A stretch of 8,989 nucleotides of DNA. Origin: an uncultured Cellvibrio sp. GTDB taxonomy: Bacteria > Pseudomonadota > Gammaproteobacteria > Pseudomonadales > Cellvibrionaceae. Location: NCBI GenBank assembly GCA_946482345.1, contig CAMLRJ010000106.1, forward strand, positions 1 through 8,989, read 5' to 3'. The translations under genes and the position numbers were made by a program. Shown here in pieces: positions 1 through 5,622 of the stretch (position 1 is its first letter; every line of letters begins with the position of its first letter). Below the pieces are notes generated by a model. The model was not told the origin of the DNA, ran no database searches, and saw nothing but the letters and a program-made list of their open reading frames with translations.

Positions 1-126
1 CTGCGCATCGCCGGACACCTGCGCATCGCCGGACACCTGCGCATCGCCGTACACCTGCGCATCGCCGTACACCTGCGCATCGCCGTACACCCGTGCATCG
101 CCGTACACCCATGCATCGCCGGACAC
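1..126. repeat. Seven tandem 18-bp units inside the beta-helix gene
   Basis: Seven back-to-back 18-base units run from the left edge to 126. Units 1-2 are identical to each other, units 3-5 are identical to each other (one base different from 1-2), and units 6-7 differ by a few more bases. Each unit encodes six residues on the minus strand, so gain or loss of units keeps the frame. The near-identity at the DNA level suggests recent slippage or unequal exchange rather than selection on protein alone. The array may continue beyond the window. Confidence 0.95.
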
Positions 127-276
127 CTGCGGGTCTGGGCTTAGGTTATTTTCAGACTCAATCCAGCCGCCAATATCGCCTTTTGAAACAAAACCAAAAG
201 AAATAGTTGCGCGGATTTGTTTTAGTGTGCGACCTAAAACCACTTTTACTTCGCCAGTGAATTCATACTTGTTCAT
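1..276 (-). CDS. Hexapeptide-repeat (beta-helix-like) phage protein, 3' end missing
   Basis: The reading frame starts at ATG 276-274, with AGGA about eight bases upstream and an in-frame TAA at 282-280 that excludes an earlier start. It stays open for 92 codons to the left edge. The N-terminus (MNKYEFTGEVKVVLGRTLK, then a GDIGGWIE motif and ENNLS) resembles a phage family in which such a head precedes hexapeptide repeats. From about residue 51 the protein is seven consecutive units of V-(S/Y)-G-D-A-(Q/R/W). Hexapeptide repeats of this kind usually fold as a beta helix, but no enzymatic residues are visible and the function is unknown. It is the last visible gene of the leftward operon. The family resemblance is from memory; the repeats and start are read directly. 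Confidence 0.8.
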   Translation of the reverse strand, partial: MNKYEFTGEVKVVLGRTLKQIRATISFGFVSKGDIGGWIESENNLSPDPQVSGDAWVYGDARVYGDAQVYGDAQVYGDAQVSGDAQVSGDAQ

Positions 277-279
277 GCT

Positions 280-336
280 TTATTCCTGTTTTTTTTGTTG
301 GCGCCAATCGCCGATCCATGATTCATTCTCGCCCAT
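280..336 (-). CDS. Possible 18-residue mini-ORF in the gap before the repeat gene
   Basis: The roughly 106 bases between the DUF551 stop and the repeat-gene start hold a short frame from ATG 336-334 to TAA 282-280, encoding MGENESWIGDWRQQKKQE. An AGGG lies directly against the start, which is too close for a normal ribosome binding site. An alternative frame of 17 codons from ATG 325-323 ends in an ATGA overlap with the next gene. Neither is recognised. It may be a coupling leader, a gene remnant or chance. Confidence 0.2.
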   Translation of the reverse strand: MGENESWIGDWRQQKKQE

Positions 337-382
337 CCCTATGCAGGATAGAAGTTAATCTTTTTTATACTGATGTAGGTGG

Positions 383-607
383 TTATTGGTTTTGGCTATT
401 TGGTAATTCTGGGCACTCCATCCAGTGTGTTGCAGGGAATCCTGTTGGGTTAAACTTTCCAAATCCATCAAAGCCATGCTTATCTCTTGTGTGCCAGAAA
501 TCTGCCTCTATTTTCCCCTCTCTGTGCTTGCATTGATTCGTAGCCTTCATGCAAACAACCAGGATTCGCCTATCTTTCGGTGCGGTCTCAATAGGTTGCC
601 AGTTCAT
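383..607 (-). CDS. DUF551 family phage protein
   Basis: This 74-residue protein starts MNWQPIETAPKDRRILVV and ends with THWMECPELP. The opening W-x-P-I-E-T-A-P-K-D signature and the closing T-H-W-M-x-x-P-x-x-P are the hallmarks of DUF551, a small phage and prophage family without a known biochemical role. Its ATG overlaps the stop of the upstream gene as TAATG, and AAGGAG lies 12-17 bases upstream inside that gene, so the two are probably translationally coupled. The length is normal for the family. Cellular function cannot be inferred. Confidence 0.85.
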   Translation of the reverse strand: MNWQPIETAPKDRRILVVCMKATNQCKHREGKIEADFWHTRDKHGFDGFGKFNPTGFPATHWMECPELPNSQNQ

Positions 608-831
608 TATCTAGCAAGCTCCTTTATGCAGGGGAATGGATACACTAATTTATTTGGCGATCCTTTGCCTATAGCAATGGACACTGCGCCCGATATATCA
701 ATTTTGTTCGCAACGTGTTCCCACATAGTGCCAACTTTTGATTCCCTATGCCCAATATACGCACACTTAATAATATCAACAGAGCCGCGCAATCTCACAT
801 AGCACTCGTCGCCAACCTGTAAGCGTTTCAT
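607..831 (-). CDS. Small phage protein of unknown function, 74 residues
   Basis: The product begins MKRLQVGDECYVRLRG and ends IKELAR. I do not recognise a family. The N-terminal half alternates hydrophobic and polar residues (VGDECYVRLRGSVDIIKCAYIG) with glycine turns, which looks like a small beta-barrel, possibly SH3-like. That is only an impression from the pattern. It sits four bases after the stop of the upstream 52-residue gene and overlaps the following DUF551 start by one base, consistent with one polycistronic leftward transcript. Confidence 0.7.
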   Translation of the reverse strand: MKRLQVGDECYVRLRGSVDIIKCAYIGHRESKVGTMWEHVANKIDISGAVSIAIGKGSPNKLVYPFPCIKELAR

Positions 832-834
832 GGT

Positions 835-993
835 TTATACCTTTAGAAATTTTCTTTTATTTTCACGATCACAAAAGTCTCGCGCCATTATCCACAGGGC
901 TTTTTCTCTTTCGGATGCAAGGCGAGGAATTCCTGTAACAAACAACATGGCGCCATTATGGGTAAACCTTTTATATATTCTTGGCTTATTCAT
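835..993 (-). CDS. Small basic phage protein, 52 residues
   Basis: The frame runs from ATG 993-991 to TAA 837-835 and encodes a basic protein starting MNKPRIYKRFTHNGAMLFVT and ending KRKFLKV. GGTGGAG lies about four bases before the ATG and overlaps the 3' end of the preceding gene, whose TGA is only one base away. No family is recognised. The middle (LASEREKALWIMARDFCDR) is predicted by eye to be an amphipathic helix. Placement in the same gene-tight leftward series supports it being real despite its size. Confidence 0.65.
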   Translation of the reverse strand: MNKPRIYKRFTHNGAMLFVTGIPRLASEREKALWIMARDFCDRENKRKFLKV

Positions 994-994
994 A

Positions 995-1132
995 TCACTC
1001 CACCTTAATTACTTGATCACCCAAACTAAGCCTACACTCAATTAATGCCTGCTCGGCAGTGGCGAGATAATCTAATATGATTGATTCGCCCTTGCCGGAT
1101 TTAACCTTGAAATGCCATGCGCGCTTTGTCAT
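995..1132 (-). CDS. Small phage protein, 45 residues
   Basis: The frame runs from ATG 1132-1130 to TGA 997-995 and encodes a protein starting MTKRAWHFKVKSGKGESIIL and ending GDQVIKVE. The W-H-F-K-V-K start followed by a helix with ATAEQALIECR is the sort of short sequence seen in phage accessory operons, but I cannot name a family. No strong ribosome binding site precedes it. Its start is two bases beyond the TGA of the SSB-like gene, so translation may depend on coupling. Its own 3' end supplies the ribosome binding site of the next gene. Confidence 0.6.
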   Translation of the reverse strand: MTKRAWHFKVKSGKGESIILDYLATAEQALIECRLSLGDQVIKVE

Positions 1133-1134
1133 TG

Positions 1135-1440
1135 TCAGAACTGAAGGTCATCGTCAAAATTATTAAAGTTGTTGTTTTGATGATTTGGCCTTTGATGCTG
1201 CTTTACGCCTTTGTCATAAGCCTTCTGCGCCGCATCCTTATCACGAGGCTCAAACAGCTTAAGCCATACCTTTCCGTCTTCTGACACTTGGCATCCAGCT
1301 GGATTAAAGCAGGCGTCCAGGGTGATAGATAGGCCATGCTGGGTCTCAACAACAGCGCCTACGTTGCGCGTTATGTATTTCTTTTCATTGCCAGCCATGT
1401 AACTGCCAATCGTCGCGACCACATCGAATTTTTTACTCAT
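1135..1440 (-). CDS. SSB-like phage protein with acidic C-terminal tip
   Basis: Start at ATG 1440-1438 (MSKKFDVVATIGSYMAGNEK) was chosen because TAGGA lies about eight bases upstream and the longer frame up to 1491 would read back into the 3' end of the preceding gene. The 101-residue product has a beta-rich first 70 residues (DVVATIG, KKYITRNVGAVVE, LSITLDA, VWLKLFEP) matching a phage family found beside recombination genes and plausibly OB-fold-like. It then has a low-complexity Asn/Gln/His linker and ends FDDDLQF. The acidic stretch plus terminal Phe copies the tip by which bacterial SSB recruits partner proteins. A single-stranded DNA binding role is inferred from this layout and from the exonuclease upstream; it is not proven. 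Confidence 0.7.
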   Translation of the reverse strand: MSKKFDVVATIGSYMAGNEKKYITRNVGAVVETQHGLSITLDACFNPAGCQVSEDGKVWLKLFEPRDKDAAQKAYDKGVKQHQRPNHQNNNFNNFDDDLQF

Positions 1441-1450
1441 ATCAATAATC

Positions 1451-2538
1451 CTAGTAATTAATTTTAACGTTACGAACTGTGTTTTTAGCAATTGCTGTAA
1501 TTGCTAATTTTGCGCATTCTTCAGAAAGGCCGGCAACCATTAAATCATGCAAAGCCTCATTATTAATCTTCTTTGCATGAGCCTTGTTCTTTTCTCGCTG
1601 TTCTGCTTCTTGCTGCTCGCGTAGCTTTTCTTGCTCAATGCGGCGGCGCTCAGCCTCAATGGCAGCTTGCTTATCGGCCTCTGCCTTGGCAATTGCGGCG
1701 AGGTGATCCTGCTCAGCCTTGCTGCTGCATCTCTTGCTTGTTGCTCCTGGCGAATACGGGCGTTTTCTGCTTCAACTTTTTCCCGCTCCGCGCGCTCAAT
1801 TGCTGCTTTAGCTTCGGCATCTTTGCGCGCTTGCTCATCGGCCAACTTCTTACGCTCTGCCGCTGCGGCCTGTTCAGCTGCGATACGGGCATTCTCGGCG
1901 GCCTCACGCGCAATCCGCTCATCTCGATCCCTCTGCTCACGCTCTGCCGCCTCTTTGCGGAGCTTTTCAAGCTCTGCTTGTTCGGCCTCTCTCTTGGAGA
2001 GCTTATCAATTTCAATCTCAAATCTTTCTAGTACTGATTTGTATGTTCGCAATGCCTCAGCCGTAAATTCCTCGAATTTTTCATCTGGCTCCAAGAGCCT
2101 GAAGGCGTCTCGATTAACTATGGCCAGATCAGAGGTTGCACCAAGGTCAGGAGAGTTTAAAAATGATTCAAGCTTAGCTATTGCCGCTCTATGCCCGGCA
2201 ATTCTGTCTTCCTCCTCCTTCTCAATTTCACGGATAGGCTTTTCGTGCACCTCTATCATTTCCTCGATTTCTTGCACTATTTCTTTGGCCTGAGAGTCAA
2301 CTAAGCGGCCATAGTTCAGGCTTGCCTCCTTCTCGGCTTTGCGAACTTTGTCAACCGCTGCTTTAGTTTGGCGCAACTTATATATATGGCTGCGAGCCTC
2401 CTTATTGCCTTTTGGGTCTCGATAGTCAAATACAGCCTTACTGTTGCCTTCTTTTAGCTCGGCAAGCTGAGTCCTGAATGGGTCGTATGCGGCAACTGTT
2501 GTTACGCTAAAAACAAGCTCTTGCTTTGATTCTGTCAT
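1451..2538 (-). pseudogene. Coiled-coil recombination-operon protein, frameshifted near 1719
   Basis: The frame opens at ATG 2538-2536 (MTESKQELVFSVTTVAAYDP), preceded by AAGG, two bases after the exonuclease stop. Uninterrupted it would run to 1540 (332 residues), but the last 59 or so residues are unlike the rest. A -1 shift at about 1719-1720 restores Ala/Glu/Lys-rich coiled coil, then a conserved-looking end (INNEALHDLMVAGLSEECAK and later NVKINY) stopping at TAG 1453-1451. An intact gene would have 362 residues. Residues from about 185 to 330 form a long charged coiled coil, which explains why such proteins are often labelled TolA-like; the position between exonuclease and SSB-like genes suggests a helper of recombination instead. 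The lesion fits loss of one A in a GCAAAGG context, by mutation or sequencing error. Nothing like a standard slippery heptamer is present. Confidence 0.75.
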
Positions 2539-2540
2539 GA

Positions 2541-3167
2541 TTATTTCCTTAGTTTTTGTTCATATTCGTTTACAAGATCATTAAATCTAAGAAGACTAAT
2601 CTCCATCTTTGCAATAAACTCCTCGTCACGCGCAACACGGAAGACAGTTAAATGCTTCCCTATTGGTTTTAGTGCTGGGCAGTAAAGGCAGAAGTCACAC
2701 CATTTTCTCCCTGTAATCCACAGCTGCCCTTGGATTTGGTATTGGCAGTCACTAATATCTCCATCCAGCAATATAGGCATAAGTGATGTTGGAGAAACAA
2801 AGCATTTATATTCTGCGCATCCGTCTTCACCTATAAATCCATCAACGCTTGCACCAAAAAGATTGTCATCTGTTTTCGCTATCCCGGTTTGCTCAACCAT
2901 TTCGCCTATTTTTAGTTCGTGTGCATATCGCGCCTCAGGCTCCAGCTCTCTACCCCTGCGCATCTCCCACGTTTCAAACTTATCCTCTTCAAGCAATGAC
3001 CCACTGATTCTTTCTACGGCAAGCTTAAATGCGTACTGCTTTGCCTTTGCACTATAAGAGCCATTTTTTAGCATCTCACAGCAGTCTGAAAAGTTTGACG
3101 CTGTTATGGTTGCGCATCTTGACTGATGCCATTCTGGTGAGCCTTGAACACAATTAATTACTTGCAT
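2541..3167 (-). CDS. YqaJ-type viral recombinase / alkaline exonuclease
   Basis: This 208-residue protein has the order of motifs of the YqaJ/lambda exonuclease nuclease fold: SPEWHQSRCATITAS at residues 10-24, RGRELEPEAR at 71-80, GASVDG with Asp109, AEYK with Glu119 and Lys121, and YQIQGQLW at 143-150. Members of this family digest one strand of double-stranded DNA ends to make 3' overhangs for a partner annealing protein. The metal-binding and catalytic residues (Glu78, Asp109, Glu119, Lys121) all appear present, so it is probably active. AAAGGA precedes the start. Its first 14 bases overlap the end of the upstream gene, the usual pairing of exonuclease with annealing protein. It acts in the cytoplasm on phage or incoming DNA. 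Confidence 0.9.
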   Translation of the reverse strand: MQVINCVQGSPEWHQSRCATITASNFSDCCEMLKNGSYSAKAKQYAFKLAVERISGSLLEEDKFETWEMRRGRELEPEARYAHELKIGEMVEQTGIAKTDDNLFGASVDGFIGEDGCAEYKCFVSPTSLMPILLDGDISDCQYQIQGQLWITGRKWCDFCLYCPALKPIGKHLTVFRVARDEEFIAKMEISLLRFNDLVNEYEQKLRK

Positions 3168-3936
3168 GAGCTTTTCCTTTGATATGAGTTATTGCACCAG
3201 CAAAACGATTGAGAGCCATCTGCTCGATTGAGCTTATGCCAGCCGCTTTACAAAATGCAGCCTCGCTATAGTTTGCAAAACTAAGAGCTTCGCGAATCTG
3301 CTTGATTTCATTCTCGCCAACTACAACTAAAGTTTCCTGATTTTGTACGGGCGAATCCTGATTGACATACTCTTCAGGCAAATCCTCTATATCCTGAGTA
3401 AAGCAATCACTTGCGGCGGTGCACGTTAATACGGCATCGATTAGGGCGCGCTTTTTTGCCATTTTAAGTATTGTATTTGCTAAATCAGCAGGCTCTGTTC
3501 GTATCTGCTTTTGTTTATAATTGGGGTTATTTTTCCAACCTTTTTTCCACTTCTCACGGCGCCGATCAGGCGAGCATTCGTCAAACTCTTCATCACAAAT
3601 AGCTATTCGCCATTTGTATTTTTCTTCGTTGCTTGAGCACTCTCCAATTCCTGCGCCAACGAAGACGCCACCAGAAGTGACCAATCGAACCTTTACTTGA
3701 TAGCGTATCTGGTCGCTATCACTCATATCGCTAACTTCTGGATCAGCAGAAAGACGGAATGTTGCCATTATCTTTTCTGCCCCAGGCTTAAAAAGACTTG
3801 GGGTTTTTGTTCCCGGAATAATTCCATAATGAACATCAGCTTTCATTACCTGCTTCATTACGTGCTGGATCGTATTTACCTGCGCTTGAATATCAAGAGC
3901 TGTTAACGGCTTATCCTGTATCGCTAGGTCGTTCAT
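3154..3936 (-). CDS. Candidate single-strand annealing protein, partner of the exonuclease
   Basis: This 260-residue protein is first in the leftward operon and overlaps the exonuclease gene. Visible motifs are VHYGIIPGTKTPSLFKPGAE (residues 35-54), a beta-rich middle with GGVFVGAGIGE, a very basic loop RRREKWKKGWKNNPNYKQK, and a helix ADLANTILKMAKKRALIDAV. Homologues with the HYGIIPG and KMAKKRALIDA motifs are widespread in phages. The last motif recalls the Rad52/Erf-like annealing superfamily, and YqaJ exonucleases are normally encoded beside an annealing protein. It is not RecT, Beta or a clear Erf by motif, so the annealing role is inferred from position and fold hints. The C-terminal 60 residues (from about 195) look like a separate small helical domain. 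GGAGGG lies only four bases before the ATG. Confidence 0.65.
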   Translation of the reverse strand: MNDLAIQDKPLTALDIQAQVNTIQHVMKQVMKADVHYGIIPGTKTPSLFKPGAEKIMATFRLSADPEVSDMSDSDQIRYQVKVRLVTSGGVFVGAGIGECSSNEEKYKWRIAICDEEFDECSPDRRREKWKKGWKNNPNYKQKQIRTEPADLANTILKMAKKRALIDAVLTCTAASDCFTQDIEDLPEEYVNQDSPVQNQETLVVVGENEIKQIREALSFANYSEAAFCKAAGISSIEQMALNRFAGAITHIKGKAHASN

Positions 3937-3943
3937 AAACCCT

Positions 3944-4000
3944 CCACTTGTTTGTTTCAGTCAGTATAAACATTAAATAGTTTGTGTCAACCACTTGTTT
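3944..4000 (+). promoter_or_regulatory. Pair of exact 10-bp direct repeats, candidate operators
   Basis: CCACTTGTTT occurs at 3944-3953 and again at 3991-4000, with 47 bases between starts. The first copy abuts the ribosome binding site and transcribed leader of the leftward gene. The second abuts the leftward -35 and contains the likely rightward -35. A protein bound to both could silence both directions. Read as direct repeats, they suit a ribbon-helix-helix regulator such as the gene at 4047, but that link is only inferred. Confidence 0.5.
3963..3990 (-). promoter_or_regulatory. Leftward early promoter
   Basis: On the minus strand a perfect TTGACA (3990-3985) is followed after 16 bases by TATACT (3968-3963), a strong sigma70 match. 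It lies 27 bases before the ATG at 3936 and points into the recombination operon. It is the analogue, by position, of lambda pL. Confidence 0.8.
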
Positions 4001-4022
4001 ACCAATAATTTACATGTATACT
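3995..4022 (+). promoter_or_regulatory. Rightward early promoter (probable)
   Basis: TTGTTT at 3995-4000 and TATACT at 4017-4022 with a 16-base spacer form a moderate sigma70 match facing the gene at 4047. The -10 is good and the -35 is weak, which often means activation or tight regulation. The spacer end includes the palindrome TACATGTA (4011-4018). Confidence 0.6.
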
Positions 4023-4046
4023 ATGAAAAACACATAGGAGTCCGTT

Positions 4047-4238
4047 ATGACAGAAGGTAAAGATAAACGAGTAGGCGCAATGGTTCGCATTCAGCCAATC
4101 ACAAAGACTATGATTGACTTGCAGTTATTGAAGGTAAACGCAGCGCGCCAAAAGAAGATGAAGCCAGATCTTACTATCGGTGAATTTGTAACTTTGGCTA
4201 TAGAACATTTCGATATTAAAGAAGCTATTAACAACTAA
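4047..4238 (+). CDS. Small ribbon-helix-helix-like protein, possible regulator
   Basis: The 63-residue product starts MTEGKDKRVGAMVRIQPI and follows GGAG six bases upstream. The layout is one short strand (RVGAMVRIQP), a long basic helix (TKTMIDLQLLKVNAARQKKM) and a second helix (LTIGEFVTLAIEHFDIK), which is the order expected of CopG/Arc-type ribbon-helix-helix DNA binding proteins. I cannot assign a named family. As the first gene of the rightward operon next to a two-promoter region with repeated sequence, it is a good candidate for controlling that region. It could instead be a small unrelated protein; only the secondary-structure pattern supports the call. Confidence 0.65.
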   Translation: MTEGKDKRVGAMVRIQPITKTMIDLQLLKVNAARQKKMKPDLTIGEFVTLAIEHFDIKEAINN

Positions 4239-4265
4239 CTATTTGCCATTGAGCAGGGGGAATAA

Positions 4266-4589
4266 ATGAAACATACACCAGAGCCTTGGCTGACCGATTC
4301 TACGGCCAAATTTGAAACGCAAGAACAGATTGATTATCACCGGGCTTGCATATGCGTCAACGCGTGTGCTGGCAGCTCGACAGAGTGGCTGAGAGGCTAC
4401 GGCGACATGCTAAATTCTGCGGATTGCGCCAAACCTTTGCAGCAAAACATACGTGACCTGTCATCCCAGCGCGACGAGCTTCTTGCTGCGCTGAAACTTG
4501 CTGAGCAATGGCTGGAAGGATGGGCAAGCGCTGAAAGTGAGTTAAAAACAATTCGTGCTGTAATAGCCAAATACGAGGCCAAGTCATGA
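4266..4589 (+). CDS. Phage protein of unknown function, 107 residues, with C-terminal helix
   Basis: It begins MKHTPEPWLTDSTAKFE after GGGGGA and ends with NIRDLSSQRDELLAALKLAE and a further helix to KYEAKS. The RACICVNACAG segment and the helical tail are characteristic of a common but uncharacterised family of enterobacterial phage early proteins. Its role is unknown. The TGA at 4587-4589 overlaps the next ATG as ATGA, so the two genes are coupled. Confidence 0.8.
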   Translation: MKHTPEPWLTDSTAKFETQEQIDYHRACICVNACAGSSTEWLRGYGDMLNSADCAKPLQQNIRDLSSQRDELLAALKLAEQWLEGWASAESELKTIRAVIAKYEAKS

Positions 4590-4909
4590 GCGATTATAAG
4601 TATGTAAAGGAATTTTATGGTGTGCCTGCATGTACAGGAAGGGTAATCGAAATGCAGGGGCGTCGCGGTGTTATTGTTGAGGATAGGGGTCATTATATAG
4701 GTGTTAACTTCGATGATCAGAAACCGGGCGTTATAAGTAATGTGCATCCTACTTGGGAGATGGAATACCACGGCATTGGCAAGGTTCGCCCTATGTCTCG
4801 GAGTCAGCGGCGCTATCAGCGGTTTCTGGAGTATGGTGATTCATTTGAAACATTTCGAGACTTCCTTGCTTGGGATTCCGAACCGGAAAGATCATGGAAT
4901 TCACTATGA
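4586..4909 (+). CDS. Conserved phage protein of unknown function, 107 residues
   Basis: Starting MSDYKYVKEFYGVPACTGRV, it has a glycine-rich strand region (GRRGVIVEDRGHYIGVNFDD) that looks like a small beta-barrel of the SH3/KOW kind. A basic helical end (SRSQRRYQRFLEYGDSFETF, then RDFLAWD) follows and is repeated in many prophage proteins. No enzymatic motif is seen. The start overlaps the previous gene by four bases, and GAGG lies about seven bases upstream. Its own TGA overlaps a mini-ORF start at 4906. Confidence 0.8.
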   Translation: MSDYKYVKEFYGVPACTGRVIEMQGRRGVIVEDRGHYIGVNFDDQKPGVISNVHPTWEMEYHGIGKVRPMSRSQRRYQRFLEYGDSFETFRDFLAWDSEPERSWNSL

Positions 4910-4959
4910 ACCTACTAGAAGCAATTCAAAACGCAGGGGAGAATTCATGGAAAAACTAA
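4906..4959 (+). CDS. 17-codon mini-ORF bridging two genes
   Basis: ATG 4906-4908 overlaps the upstream TGA as ATGA and encodes MNLLEAIQNAGENSWKN before TAA 4957-4959. The frame covers the ribosome binding site and the first codons of the gene at 4947, so a ribosome finishing the mini-ORF would end 13 bases inside it. That could make it a coupling leader; it could also be the remaining start of a lost gene. Confidence 0.3.
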   Translation: MNLLEAIQNAGENSWKN

Positions 4960-5318
4960 CTAGCCAACAGATGAGAGATTACTTTTCAGAAAAAGGGCTT
5001 TCATACAAGGAGTATGTAAATTATGACAATGTTGTTTTGTTGCATTCCATTCTTGTGCAAGAGCTTATTAAAAGTGAAAACTTTAAAGGCACATATAGGA
5101 TGAGTAAGGATATTACATTCAAGATAGATAAGCGCAGAAAAAATCGTGATTTTATTTTTGCCGCCCTTACTTGTAATGCTTTTTATTTCAGTGGTCGTGA
5201 GGCCGTTTCATTCAACAATGACGGTTTTATTGGTTTCTGCGGATGGTCAGACAGCACTAATGATCAGCCTATATTGCGCGGATTTAAAAAGTGGTGCGAT
5301 ATTATTTGCGGTAAATAG
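4947..5318 (+). CDS. Phage protein of unknown function, 123 residues
   Basis: The longer frame from 4740 lies in the shadow of the previous gene, so the start is placed at ATG 4947, which has GGGGAG seven bases upstream and gives MEKLTSQQMRDYFSEKGLSY. The first 50 residues look helical. The second half (CNAFYFSGREAVSFNNDGFI, then GFCGWSDSTNDQPILRGFKK) has an aromatic, beta-rich signature that I associate with uncharacterised phage early proteins. No catalytic motif is visible. The roughly 30 bases after its stop contain TATCA-TG-TGATA (5327-5338), a short inverted repeat just before the next ribosome binding site. Confidence 0.75.
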   Translation: MEKLTSQQMRDYFSEKGLSYKEYVNYDNVVLLHSILVQELIKSENFKGTYRMSKDITFKIDKRRKNRDFIFAALTCNAFYFSGREAVSFNNDGFIGFCGWSDSTNDQPILRGFKKWCDIICGK

Positions 5319-5352
5319 TAACCCCATATCATGTGATAGAGGAGAGGAGAAA

Positions 5353-5622
5353 GTGAAAATACCAAAAAAAGTAATTATTGAAATAACAGGCGAAAGATAT
5401 TCAACAAAAGCATTAGACATGGATGGCCATATTTTATGACAAGACTCTCATAAAATGGAGTCAAGGGGCGAGTCAGAGTTGGAGTCTGGCAATGATATTT
5501 ATGAGTCCGAGCTGGATGAATACTTTCCTGAACTATGCGATGCAATTAATGACTTGTCATTCGGGCCATTTGGAGTTGCTTGCGCCCTGTATTCAATTGA
5601 TGAGCTGGAGCAACAACCATGA
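5353..5622 (+). pseudogene. Acidic small phage protein split by an in-frame TGA at 5437
   Basis: A GTG start at 5353 with a very strong ribosome binding site (GAGGAGAGGAG) gives MKIPKKVIIEITGERYSTKA and later DMDGHIL, stopping at TGA 5437-5439 after 28 residues. The same frame then continues without another stop for 60 codons (from QDSHKMESRGESELE) to the TGA at 5620-5622, ending ALYSIDELEQQP. The second part can start by itself at ATG 5455 (55 residues) but has no obvious ribosome binding site. The simplest reading is one gene of about 89 codons with CGA changed to TGA; the TGA-C context is also leaky, so readthrough is possible. The 55-residue part has 15 acidic residues and one basic. The final TGA overlaps the next ATG as ATGA. 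The family is unknown to me. Confidence 0.55.

Noticed and set aside
1..126. CRISPR array
   Set aside because: Units are contiguous with no spacers, and they encode a regular hexapeptide repeat in an open frame with a start codon.
1719..1720. Programmed -1 frameshift in the coiled-coil gene
   Set aside because: The zero-frame codons GCA GCA AGG do not form an X-XXY-YYZ slippery site; a missing base is simpler.
1631..2293. 220-residue Ser/Ala-rich plus-strand frame
   Set aside because: It is the antisense shadow of the coiled-coil gene; Ala/Glu/Lys codons read backwards give Ser, Ala and Leu-rich frames. It has no recognisable domain.
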